Shown here piece after piece: positions 1-9,645 of a DNA stretch of 64,000 nt. The notes under the pieces were generated by a model. That model saw only the letters and a list, made by a program, of their open reading frames with translations, ran no database searches and was not told the DNA's origin. Origin of the DNA: Sapria himalayana. Taxonomy: Eukaryota; Streptophyta; Magnoliopsida; Malpighiales; Rafflesiaceae. The translations under genes were made by a program, and so were the position numbers. Every line of letters begins with the position of its first letter. Position 1 is the first letter of the stretch. The stretch lies in the NCBI GenBank assembly GCA_029783825.1, contig JAREIK010002450.1:811039-875038 (forward strand), in the 5' to 3' direction.

Positions 1-839
1 AGAAAAAGTTTGTACTATTTATTATGGGCCAAATGAAGATTTTATCATAACTTACATGCAAATAATGGATTATGAATATCCAATCATTATCGATGCTGTA
101 GTACCAATGATGTACTTCCTAAGATAGGTGGGACGGAGCTACAATACCTTCTGGTGGAGAATGAGACAAAGATGGAATATCAATGGTAGTCAATCTATGT
201 GTATCATGATGAGGTGATGCAAATGTATCCTCTATACATCTAGGAGAATGCATAAAGATATTTACAGTGTTGTCGTCACTGATAAAATATTGAATTCATC
301 CTCAATGAACTAATAGTTGACATCCTCAATCACTCCTCATAGATTAAGATCCTCTGCCACTTGAATTGTCACCTCTTATACCTAATTCAAATTTTATAAA
401 CATCAAAAAATACAAAGACAATGAAAACACGTAATCAATATATCATTCTAACAAAATATAATGAGAAACATATTAATATTTATAATTGTGATTTTTTTAT
501 TTAACACCCAAATCTTAAAAGTTAAAAAATAAGCAACACAACTTAATATCCAAGTCAATCAATGTCTACTCATCATCGAAAATTTCTAATAAATCATCTC
601 CATCTGTATATTTATCCTTATCTAATTATGCAACTGATTCTTCCTCATTATCTTCTTCAACATGGGCATCATCATTGTCCAAATAATTTTCATATTCACC
701 AAGCAATATTTCAAGCCCATTATCTACCACATGATTGATTAGATGAAATTCCACATTATTATCTTAAAATGAAGGTACACATGATAGTGTAATAATAATA
801 TCCTTTTCAATAACTCCCATAGCTAATCTTGTTTTTATT

Positions 840-1215
840 TAACTAATAACCCACCAGTCACAAGTATTTATTCTTGTGGTTGGATAAGTAGTATAACAAA
901 CTTATTCTACTTGTATTGCAAGAATGAATAACTTGTACTTATGATAATATTTATTATCGTACACATCTACAAGATTGTATTAATGATGATAGTACCTGAA
1001 TTTGGAATAGGATCAAGCCATTCACACATAAATAGAATGGTCCTCTTATTTGGTAAAACAAGATACTCTCAGTGTAGAATTTCTATCAATCGACCATAAA
1101 AGTCAATATTAGATGCAGTTAAGTTAGACCCCTTAATGCATTTACCACTTTTCATTGAAACTCTAGTTGAACCATGTTTCAAAGTGTGAAATCTATATTC
1201 ATTTACATAATATAT
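840..1215 (-). pseudogene. DUF4216 of CACTA transposon (broken)
   Basis: Minus-strand translation from about 1210 down gives YRFHTLKHGSTRVSMKSGKC, FYGRLIEILH, YLVLPNKRTILFMCEWLDPIPN, then a segment ending near 840 with a TGGLLV end. This is the signature of DUF4216: an F-H-T block, a conserved Cys, a D-Y-Y-G block, the F-K-C-x-W-F-D-P block, and a W-W-x-V-type end. It follows DUF4218 in CACTA genes, as here. A few stops break it, but it is the best preserved domain of this relic. Confidence 0.78.
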
Positions 1216-2079
1216 GAGATATATCTGTAAACTTCATAATGACCTTTTGTAGGATCCTTAATTTTTCTATTACATATATTTGATGATAGAAAAAATATAT
1301 ATAGAATAAAATAAAATAAAATCATACTTATATAATTTTGCATGTTATTTTTTAAAAGCAAGAATAATAAGTTATATAGTGACGAAATGTTCCAACCAAA
1401 ATATGAAATCTTTATCAAGCTTTGCACCATGGAAGCATCATCTATATGTTATTCTCTTTGCCTTTAATTCATTAGCATAAATTCTACAAAATAATATTTA
1501 AAAAGGTATATTATATACCATGACAAAGAAATGATATTGTAAAATGATTACAAATCTTATTCAATATAATGTATAACTTCTTCATAGTTCAATAAGATTA
1601 ATGTGTGGGCAACATGATACTCATGGTCATCCAAAAATATTTTGATTTTTCTCTACCACATGATTGACCCACATGAGTGAAAATGAAAAGCATATCATCT
1701 TCTTCTAATCCATCCCCCATCTCATTATCATTATTTGGTTACATTTTATAATATGAATTATATACTTGTGACTAAAAGTAATCTACACAAAATGCCAAAA
1801 CTTTTAAACCAAGTAGGTATTGCAAATTGATCTTTCAACTTAGACTTTATTTCGAATATTATTTTTCAATTTTCTAAGATATCTGAAAAATATCTTCATT
1901 AGAATAAATTTTATTCATTAGACACTTTTAAATTTTTAGATGAACAAATAAAAATTATATAACCTTTCAAAGGATACATCCATATGTATTACACATGGCT
2001 TACTATTATGGATATATAAGGCAAATGGATCAGAAGATATTCCATAGAGTTTGCATAAGCAAGGAGGAAAAATATGCTC

Positions 2080-2400
2080 AAGTTTGCATATAATTATGGG
2101 TATGTCTTTTTGTAATTACTCCATGTATTTTTTTTGTTATGACATTGCAAGTGATATTTTTAAAAATATGCTTATTTCTGTCAATGCTTCCCAACTATTT
2201 TCTGGAAGTAATTCATGGGAACGCTATGAGTATTAGCCTCTGTATAAGCACATGAAAGTCATGAATTTTCATCCCAGATAACTTATACTTCTTCATATCA
2301 ACACATCTTTACATATTTGATGCATATCTATCAGGGAACTTGAGCTCAATGAATCATTTTGCATAAAGCTTCATTTGCATCCATTTCAAGACTATAACAA
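2080..2400 (-). pseudogene. DUF4218 of CACTA transposon (broken)
   Basis: The minus strand reads PDRYASNM, then CVDMKKYKLSGMKIHDFHVLIQRLILIAF. This corresponds to the DUF4218 start, a P-x-G-Y-x-S-N-I-S-R-C-V block followed by L-K-S-H-D-C-H-V-L-M-Q-R-L-P-I-A. The conserved His-Asp-x-His pair is still visible. Stops occur after the SNM and near the end. DUF4218 is found downstream of Tnp2 in plant CACTA genes, so its position supports the assignment. The sequence from about 1440 to 2080 is the diverged remainder of this region. Confidence 0.72.
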
Positions 2401-2439
2401 AGCCTTAGAAAATTTATTCGTTAATTCATCCAAATGTAA

Positions 2440-2960
2440 CTCTGGACGTGAACACAACTTTTTCATGCACATATATGGTGATAAATTATAATATAACAAT
2501 TACTAGCCATGAAGAGTATTGTTGTTCTATTTATCCAAATAGTTTAAATTAATTTGTGTACAACCCTAATCTAATATTTCGATTTTTAACTATAAAATAT
2601 GGATGAATATCATTGAAATATTACTTCTTATGAAAAATTATTTATTTATAAGTATGCTATTTGTGCCAACTCATATCATTAGTAGTGACTTCAGATGCAA
2701 ATAATATATGTAGAATGATGAGTCAACAGAAAGTAATGCATCATTTATACCGAGGATAGTTAATAAAAATTATAAGTAATTACTTCACTATCTTTATCCC
2801 AATATATCATGCATCTATTAATGCAGTAATGAATTTTTTTTATAAGTAAACCTAGAATTTGCATTAACTTATTTGTGCTATAAAAATTATCATGAAATTA
2901 TTCTTTAGTAATAATTTAGATAACAACTCACATATTTCAAAAAAAATACCTTTCTGAAAA
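2440..2960 (-). pseudogene. Tnp2-type CACTA transposase, N-terminal part (broken)
   Basis: Minus-strand translation, with frame changes, shows DMSWHK, then HPYFIVKNRNIRLGL, an FxLFG segment and QQYSSW. These match the conserved Tnp2 succession of a D-M-x-W-H block, an R-N-V-R-L-G-L-type block, an FNPFG-type block and a YSxWP-type block. The catalytic C-terminal portion expected next is missing; the sequence passes directly into DUF4218. Stops and frameshifts are frequent. An internal deletion is the simplest explanation. Confidence 0.7.
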
Positions 2961-3229
2961 ATGATGTTTTGCCTTTCAAAAGTCTGACCACCGCATATAA
3001 CTTGAGTTGCCATATGAATTACTTAGCCAAACCTATTATTCTGATACTTTAAGTTTCATAAAATTCTTTTGCTAATGATTTTGAGATATTATTAGCGACT
3101 TCCATACTGAATGAATGATAAATAACATTCTTCAAAATGGCTTGACATGCATCTTTAGGATTGATATATTCTATTACAGCGTTTGAATCAACACTTTGAT
3201 GTACATAATACTTTATTGTTTGTAGCACA

Positions 3230-3503
3230 GCTATTTCTCCAATTTTATACCAAACATAATAGTTTGTAACAAATCTATTTTTTGTAAGATAAAATCACAT
3301 TTTGTCCACACCTTGGAAACTTCTATTTTGATATTTATGTTCATTACATTAGCATCTTATTTTCATTATATCTATTAATTGAGGATTCTTTTCAGCAAAG
3401 CCAAAAAATTGTTCAATCCCCTCCATAAACTTTTTAGTCAAAACCCTATCTCTTAGTTTGGCATTCATTATTTGATGATTATTTCGTATATTATTTTCCA
3501 TTC
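3230..3503 (-). pseudogene. CACTA transposase-associated N-terminal domain (broken)
   Basis: The minus strand from a Met codon near 3501 reads through a helix ending in KKFMEGIEQFFGFAEKNPQ, then a cysteine-containing segment (KIRC-CNEHKYQNR) and a YxVWYKIGE-like end. This is the pattern of the plant transposase-associated domain that precedes Tnp2 in CACTA elements (family knowledge). At least two in-frame stops replace conserved residues, including one beside the cysteine segment. It is a relic with no plausible expression. Confidence 0.7.
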
Positions 3504-3510
3504 CTGTAAC

Positions 3511-3903
3511 ATATAATACTAATGAATATTGAATAATAATAATATAGATAATAACTTATTTGTAATAAAGTTGTAGTAACATATTTATGACATTACATAA
3601 ATGTCATACAAATATTATTGTCACATCATTAATATGCAAGATTGTATTAAAATGAGATAATGAGGGTTGCATTAATCTTTTAGATATTTACCAATAGCTT
3701 TTGGTTGTATTTTTCTAATATATAAAAAATTATTTTTTTTATATTTATCTATAAAGGATGAAATTCCAACAGCTAAGCAAAAATCACATACAAGAAAAAC
3801 ATAATAACACATTCCAAATGAATAAAATAATTATTCTTTGGAAAAAAATAAAAAATAGTCAAAATCACATAAAAGCAAAATCACAAAATACAACATGATG
3901 TTA
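3511..3903. other. AT-rich spacer, nothing recognised
   Basis: Very AT-rich sequence between the presumed start of the CACTA transposase gene and the first gypsy LTR. It could contain the upstream region of the CACTA element, but I see no terminal repeat, ORF or RNA gene. Confidence 0.4.
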
Positions 3904-5579
3904 TGTTAAATCTCGAAAAAAAATAAAGAAATAAATAACATGATTTATTTCTGGAAAAAATGATAAAATAGTAATTTTGTAATAAGAAAATTTAACTGAA
4001 AACTTTAGAACACTGCTAATAAAATGGATTTCATTATTGAATTTATCTTGGATAATATAGGTGTGGTGACAAATTTTGTCAAATTCAGAGGAAGTCAAAA
4101 ATTTGTTATATATTTTTTTAATTTATTTAAATAATTATTAGAATAAATAAATAAATTAAAAAAATGATAACGGATAGACCGTGCCATGACGTTAGCACAT
4201 GGCTGCACATGCGTGGTCCAGGTGTCTAAAAAATTAAAAAAAATTATTATAATAATATTTATAAAAAAAATTTCGGGAGAGAGAGAGATAAAGAGTTACT
4301 ATGAATAAGAAAAAAATATAAATGATCCGTGATTTTCTTTTGATCGTAATAGATTATTATGGAGTCGAAATAGAATAGTCTAAGAACTAAAGATACTCTA
4401 TGCAATGAGATCTTCAGTTTGATATCAAATTTATAAAGTTTTTATAAAATTTTCCAAAAGTTTGTGGTTTTCTCCTATCATAATTTTTTTCTATTTAAAG
4501 GCTTTAAATGATCGTGTTTTATATTTTATTTCAAATTATTAGAAATGTCATTGGAAATGAGTAATTGGTAAAAAGTTTCTATGTTTATTTAGTAAATTTT
4601 AGTGCAAGTGAATTGGGTTTGGATTGTTATAGTTGTGTTTGAAACGTCGTTTAATCGTAAATGGCATAATTGCATTTCATATGCATGAGAACATTCCATA
4701 TATATATATGGGTAGGTGCATAATATATATATATATGTATATACATACATACACATGCATATAAAGGTATATGGATTGTATTTGGTGAACTTGAATTGGG
4801 ACAACGTCCAGATTGAGTTGCATGGTATTTTTTTTCTGGAGCATGACTATTATTAATTTATGAACTCGAATTGAGACAATGTCTAGGTTGAGCTATGTGG
4901 CAGTTTTTGAAAAATATCCAAGGAAACAATATTTTGTAGAAGAAATGTCCAATATGTTTTTTTCGGAGGAGGTCCATATTTGCCAGAGTAAATCTAAGAA
5001 AATTATATTTTATTCGAAGAAATATCCAATATGTTTTATAGAGGAGGTCCATATTTTTCGGAATAATTTCAAAAAAATAAATATTTCTATGGACACACAC
5101 ACACACACACACATATCTATATATATATATATATTTATTTATTTATTTATGTCACACCTAGCTTCAGCATGTGTGAGGGAGTTGATGGGACTCATGAATA
5201 TGGGCATATGAATATTTCATCCATAATTACATTCATATAAATATTGTACTTGAATGGATGTTGATATATATGCATGATATTTTACGTGCACTTAAGTAGG
5301 GAGTAACTCTATAAGAGTTTACCTCTACTAAACTTTGCTCACTCTATTGCGAGAACCCTTTTTAGGTACAGGTCTAGGGTAGATGATAGATCCACATACA
5401 AAATCGCACATATGAAAGGAAGCCGGTTGTGGCTTAAATAATATGTTGTGTATTTTTTTATTCAGCTGAGCAAATAAAATAGAAAAAAAATGTATGGTAC
5501 ATTTGAGAAAAAATATATTTTATTGTACATTGTATTGTGTGTTGGAATGAATAGGACCACTTAGGGATGTGGTGTCACA
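3904..5579 (+). repeat. 5' LTR of gypsy-1
   Basis: It begins TGTTAAATC and ends GGTGTCACA, and aligns along its length with the 3' copy at 9646-11230: shared start, GAGAGA run, CA/TA microsatellite area and end. It is longer (1,676 against 1,585 bp), partly because of microsatellite expansion around 4710-4760 and 5093-5150. Substitutions and indels are dense, so the insertion is old. Confidence 0.9.
5093..5150. repeat. Compound microsatellite (AC)n(TA)n(TTTA)n
   Basis: About ten AC units run into TA units and then TTTA units. It lies in the 5' LTR of gypsy-1; the matching place in the 3' LTR (10771-10798) has only a CA run, so the two copies have changed independently. Confidence 0.9.
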
Positions 5580-5582
5580 GCT

Positions 5583-5594
5583 TGGTATTAGAGG
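5583..5594 (+). other. Primer binding site, initiator tRNA-Met type (gypsy-1)
   Basis: TGGTATTAGAGG starts three bases after the 5' LTR. The usual plant retrotransposon primer site complementary to the 3' end of initiator tRNA-Met is TGGTATCAGAGC; two positions differ. Placement directly behind the LTR supports the call. Confidence 0.85.
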
Positions 5595-5832
5595 ATAGGT
5601 ATATGATTACCTATAACTCATAAATTGGTACAAGTTTCATAAGGTAGCTGGAAAGTTTAGATATATAAATATCTAATACTCAGGGGAAAAAGAATACTAA
5701 GGTAATGAAACATAACCTTAGTGGGTCAAAAAATGAAATGATATTTTCAAAATGAAAAGTCTATTATTAGGTGACATGTGCACTAATAATAGGAATTGAT
5801 TGTGATTCTTATATTATTATTTGACTTACGTA

Positions 5833-6115
5833 GATGGCAAGTAGAGAATAAGGACACCCGGGACATTCACGAAATGAGGATCAACCCCCGGTCATCTTTG
5901 ATCAACAGACTCCGATAGAGGTTGTGGGTGTCGCCATCATGAGAGTTGCACAGACTAGTGTAGCTGGAGGTCAAGAAGGGCCAAGTAACCTACAAAGGTT
6001 CAAGGCACATCATCCTCTAATATTTTCATAGAAGGGGACATAATGATAGTAGATCATTAAATACGGCAAGTTGAAAAAAACTTGGATGAGCTATTGCATA
6101 TACTTTTTTTTGGGG
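5833..6115 (+). pseudogene. gag N-terminus of gypsy-1, truncated
   Basis: An ATG at 5833 opens a reading MASRE, stop, then GHPGHSRNEDQPPVIFD and a later QRFKAHHPLIFS block. The latter resembles the conserved F-x-x-x-x-P-P-x-F-x-G motif at the start of gypsy gag. Most of gag is missing: the next recognisable coding, from about 6150, is already the segment leading into the protease. A full gag is about 1 kb or more, so a large internal deletion is inferred. Confidence 0.6.
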
Positions 6116-6367
6116 ACTAAGGTGAAAATTAGTTAGATATGTCAAGATTGTAAGTTAGAAATCTCATGGATTTTACTCATGACAAACTTTAGAGTCATGG
6201 ACATATTGGGTTTTGATGTAATTTTTGGCATGAACTGGTTAACTAAGGTGAAAATTAGTTAGATATGTCAAGATTGTGAGTTAGAAATCTCATGGATTTT
6301 ACTCACGACAAACTTTAGAGTCATGGACATATTGGATTTTGATGTAATTTTTGGCATGGACTGGTTA
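6116..6367 (+). repeat. 126-bp direct tandem duplication in gypsy-1 protease region
   Basis: 6116-6241 and 6242-6367 are near-identical head-to-tail copies with few substitutions (for example GAACTGG against GGACTGG near the end). The unit covers the lead into the protease plus the MDWL block, so GM[N/D]WL occurs twice. The unit length of 126 equals 42 codons, so the duplication keeps frame. High similarity suggests it arose well after the element inserted. Confidence 0.92.
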
Positions 6368-6517
6368 ATAGCACATCGAGTCGTTATTGATTATGATCGT
6401 AGAAAAATTATTATCCACACAGCATATGATATATGTGTTGTATTTCAGGGGGATAAGCTTGGTGCTTTATCCCAGACTATATATGATTCTAAATGGCATG
6501 GACAACTTATGGGTTGA
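6305..6517 (+). pseudogene. gypsy-1 aspartic protease region (broken)
   Basis: The reading MDILDFDVIFGMDWLIAHRVVIDYDRRKI is the typical C-terminal part of plant gypsy retropepsins: an F-D-V-I-x-G-M-D-W-L block, then the V-x-I-D-x-x-x-R-x-V segment. The N-terminal catalytic D-S/T-G motif is not visible, consistent with the gag/protease deletion upstream. An in-frame stop follows at about 6515. Confidence 0.75.
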
Positions 6518-6639
6518 CTGGCATGTCTTACCCTAGGAAGGATAGGGGACATTGAATATGAATCTTCCTTGGATAGTTTGTAAATACGAAGATGTTTTTC
6601 CTGATGAATTACCAGGATTACCCTTGCACAGGAATATGG

Positions 6640-7254
6640 ATTTTTGTATCGAGTTACTTCCTGGTACATCACCCATTTATATGACTTCACATAGGATGGT
6701 ACTGATTGAATTATAAGAACTCAAGGTATAGATACAAAATTTGTTGGATAAAGGTTTCATTAAACCCAACACTTCACCTTGGGGTGCTCTAGTTTTATTA
6801 GCAAAGAAGAAGGAAAAAATCCTTCGACTGTGCATTGATTATTGATAGTTGAATAGAGTTATGATAAAGAATTGATATAAACCACCAAGGATTGATGATT
6901 TATTTAACCAATTAAAAGGGACACAAGTCTTTTCCAAAATAGATCTTCATACCAGATATCACCAATTACGAGTTAAGGAAGGATGACATCCCTAAGACAA
7001 TATTTAGAACACGATATGAGCATTTTGAGTTTATAGTAGTACCTTTCAGATTAATGAACATGCCAGCAGTATTCATGGATCTCATGCATAGAATATTTCA
7101 GTCATATTTATATCATTTTGTTGTGATTTTTCTGGATGACATTTTGATATATTCTCAGTCTGAAAGAGAGCATGAAGATCATTTAAATATTATTCTCCAA
7201 ACTATGAGAGATCATAAGTTATATGCCAAGTTTGGTAATATGACTTTTGGTTGA
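6640..7254 (+). pseudogene. gypsy-1 reverse transcriptase (broken)
   Basis: Successive frames show LLDKGFIKPNTSPWGALVLLAKKK, LRLCIDY, a [22 protein letters not shown] segment, [18 protein letters not shown], and [26 protein letters not shown]. The active-site FLDD lies at 7129-7140. These are blocks 1-5 of gypsy RT in correct order. Stops replace the residue after CIDY and several others, and at least two frameshifts are needed. The enzyme would copy element RNA into DNA if intact; here it cannot be made. Confidence 0.88.
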
Positions 7255-7479
7255 TAGAAGTAATATTCTTGGGACATATAGTATCAAATGTTGGTGTCTC
7301 AGTGGACCCTGAAAATTCAGGGCAGTCATGAGTTGGGAGAGGCCAAAGTCAGTTCTTGAATTACATTGTTTTTTGGGATTAGCTGGGTATTACAAAAGAT
7401 TTATTGAGTATTTTTTTTCCGGTTAGCTTCTTTAATGACTAGATTGACCAGGAATGAAGTTAAGTATAAGTGGATTGAT

Positions 7480-7960
7480 TCATGTGAAAAGGCATTCTAG
7501 GAATTGAAAAGGAGACTTACTTCAGCTCCTATTCTGATAGTTTTGGATAGGGGACAAAAATATATAGTATATTGTGATGCCTCGAAAGATGCATTGGGAT
7601 GTATTCTAATACAATCCGAGAGAATTGTAGCTTATGGTTCAAGGCAGTTAAAGAATCATGAGTGGAATCACCTCACACATGATATAGAGTTGGTAATTAT
7701 AGTATTTGTTTTAAAAATGTGGTGCCACTATTTGTATGGGGAATAATTTGAGGTATATTCAGACCATAAAAGTATAAAATATATCTTTACTCAATGATAC
7801 CTTAACATGAGACAACATCGATGGATGAAGTATCTAGAAGATTATAATTTTACTTTGTATTACCATACAGGTAAGGCAAATATGGTGTCTGATGCACTTA
7901 GTTAGAAGTCACGAGATGCACTAGCTATTGTAGCTTTACGGGAATGGGATATGTTTGAAA
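7480..7960 (+). pseudogene. gypsy-1 RNase H domain (broken)
   Basis: The open stretch 7504-7746 reads ILIVLDRGQKYIVYCDASKDALGCILIQ, then VAYGSRQLKNHEWNHLTHDIEL and WCHYLYGE. This is the gypsy RNase H pattern: catalytic Asp in YCDAS, the SRQLK-HE-NY-THDLEL block, then the H-YLYG block. It continues past a stop to DHKS-K-IFTQ, RWMKYLEDYNFTLYYHTGKANMVSDAL near 7760-7900. Stops near 7744 and 7785 break it. Confidence 0.85.
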
Positions 7961-8054
7961 CTATGGGACAATTCAGCTTACAATATAGCATTCAAAGTTA
8001 GAGTGTTATCAGGAATTTAGTAGCTATACATTCGCTATTAAATAAGGTGATTGA

Positions 8055-8145
8055 GATGCAAAAATAAGATGCAAAAATAAGTTGCAAAAATAAGATGCAA
8101 AAATAAGATGCAAAAATAAGATGCAAAAATAAGATGCAAAAATAT
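8055..8145 (+). repeat. 13-bp tandem repeat, about seven copies, inside gypsy-1
   Basis: The unit GATGCAAAAATAA is repeated head to tail; the third copy has GTTGC in place of GATGC and the last is incomplete. It lies between the RNase H and integrase coding regions. Thirteen is not a multiple of three, but six extra units (78 bp) keep net frame. Confidence 0.93.
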
Positions 8146-8269
8146 TATCGATAAAGAATCGAGTAGAGACTAGTACATGCGTTGAAGGTTGGATTGTTCA
8201 TATGGATGATAGTCTTTTGTTTAGGGAATGAATTGTGGTTCCCCAGATAGTAGAATTGAGAGAGGAGAT

Positions 8270-9487
8270 TCTTAGAGAATTTTACTATTCTTTTTTTACA
8301 GTACACCTAGGTGGCACAAAGATTTATAATGATATTCATCACCATTATTACTGGAATGGGATGAAGAGACACATTGGAGATTTTATTCGATGATGTCTCA
8401 CGTATCAGTAGATAGAGGCTGAGCATTAGATGCCAGTATGATTACTCCAGCTTTTAGAGGCAGCATAATGGAAATGGGAGCATATCACAATGAATTTTGT
8501 GACTCACTTGCCATGGACATCACAAAAACATGATGCTGTGTGTGTAATTATGGATCGGCTTACTAAGTCAGCACATTTTCTAGCAATGAGAATGACCTTC
8601 ACATGTGAGAAATTGTACTGGTTATACATATGAGAAATTATTAGATTACATGGAGTGTTGGTTATATATACGCGAGGAATTGTATCGAATAGAGATCCCA
8701 ATTTTACTGCACATTTTTTGAAGAGTTTCCAGAAAGCAATGAGAACAAAGTTGATAATGAGTACTATTTTTCATCCACAAACAGACAGTCAGTCAAAAAG
8801 AATCATACAAGTTTTGGAAGATATGCTACGAGCATGTTGTTTAGATTTCAAGGGTAGCAGAAAGAACATCTGCCTTTCATCGAGTTTGCCTAAAATAATA
8901 GTTATTAATAAAGTATCCAAATGGCACCATATGAAACATTGTATGGAAGGCCATATCAATCTCCAGTTTTTTGGGCTGAGGTGGGAGAAAGATCCATCAG
9001 GGGTCCAAATATGAATAGAGATACCTTAAAGAAAGTAGATTTGATATGACAATGACTTCTTATAGCTCAAAGTCGATAGAAGAGTTATGCTGATATACAA
9101 AGGCAACCTCTAGAATTTGAGGTGGTAGATCATGTTTTATTGAAAGTGATGCCAAAAGGAGGAGTAATCCAATTTAGCAAGCATAGAAAGTTATCGCCAA
9201 AATAAATTGGGTCTTTCGAACTACTCAAGAAGGTGGTTGCTTATTAATTGACATTACTATCATATTTATTTGGTGTCCACGAGATATTCCACGTCTCCAT
9301 GCTTAGGAAATATATTCATGATCTAACTCATGTAATGGATTTGGGCGAACTCGTTATTGATACAAATAGAATGTTTAAAAAAATATTAGTGCATATCATT
9401 GATAGTCAAGACCAAGTTTTGCGATGCAAGACTGTGAGGCTAGTAAAAGTAATATGGCAACATCAAGGAATAGAAGAAGCAACATGA
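8270..9487 (+). pseudogene. gypsy-1 integrase and C-terminal tail (broken)
   Basis: The zinc-binding part is visible as HLGGTKIYNDIHHHYYWNGMKRHIGDFIR with a degenerate C-x-x-C (8300-8430). The catalytic core starts with WEHITMNFVTHLPW and VIMDRLTKSAHFLAM (8470-8590), where the first catalytic Asp of the usual M-D-F-V is replaced by Asn. It continues with SNRDPNFTAHFLKSF (8690) and FHPQTDSQSKRIIQVLEDMLRAC (8770-8840), where the catalytic Glu of the usual GQSER is Lys. The tail at 9248-9487 reads FHVSMLRKYIHDLTHVMD, VRLVKVIWQHQGIEEAT. These catalytic losses plus stops show it is dead. Confidence 0.88.
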
Positions 9488-9632
9488 GAATGTAAAGACA
9501 CATGCGTATCACTTATCATTTTTTATTTGAAAATGAAGGCATGAGTTTAAATAATTTAATAATTATTTAACTTCATGATATGTTTAAAATTATAAAGTTG
9601 TATCTATGAAAAATTTTGGGACAAAATTCTTT

Positions 9633-9645
9633 AAGGAGGAGAGAA
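9633..9645 (+). other. Polypurine tract of gypsy-1
   Basis: AAGGAGGAGAGAA is directly followed by the TG that opens the 3' LTR, the expected place for the plus-strand priming site. Confidence 0.85.

Larger units (their letters stand above)
1..3510 (-). mobile_element. CACTA (En/Spm) transposon relic, minus strand
   Basis: Reading the minus strand from about 3510 downwards gives the domain order of plant CACTA transposase genes: a transposase-associated N-terminal domain, part of the Tnp2 (Transposase_21) domain, then DUF4218 and DUF4216. All are interrupted by stops and frameshifts, so nothing here can make protein. The left end runs off the window and I could not find the CACTA terminal repeat on the right. 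The Tnp2 domain seems to lack its C-terminal half, because DUF4218 follows within about 50 bp. Below about 780 an acidic-coding, poorly conserved tail follows DUF4216. The family identification is firm because four independent domains appear in the expected order; the ends are not resolved. Confidence 0.8.

Noticed and set aside
4858..5211. ORFs of 84 and 110 codons on both strands in the 5' LTR of gypsy-1
   Set aside because: They run through the microsatellite and lie inside an LTR; no conserved motif.
5583..5594. Fragment of a tRNA gene
   Set aside because: Its position three bases behind an LTR and its 12-base extent fit a retrotransposon primer site; there is no surrounding tRNA structure.
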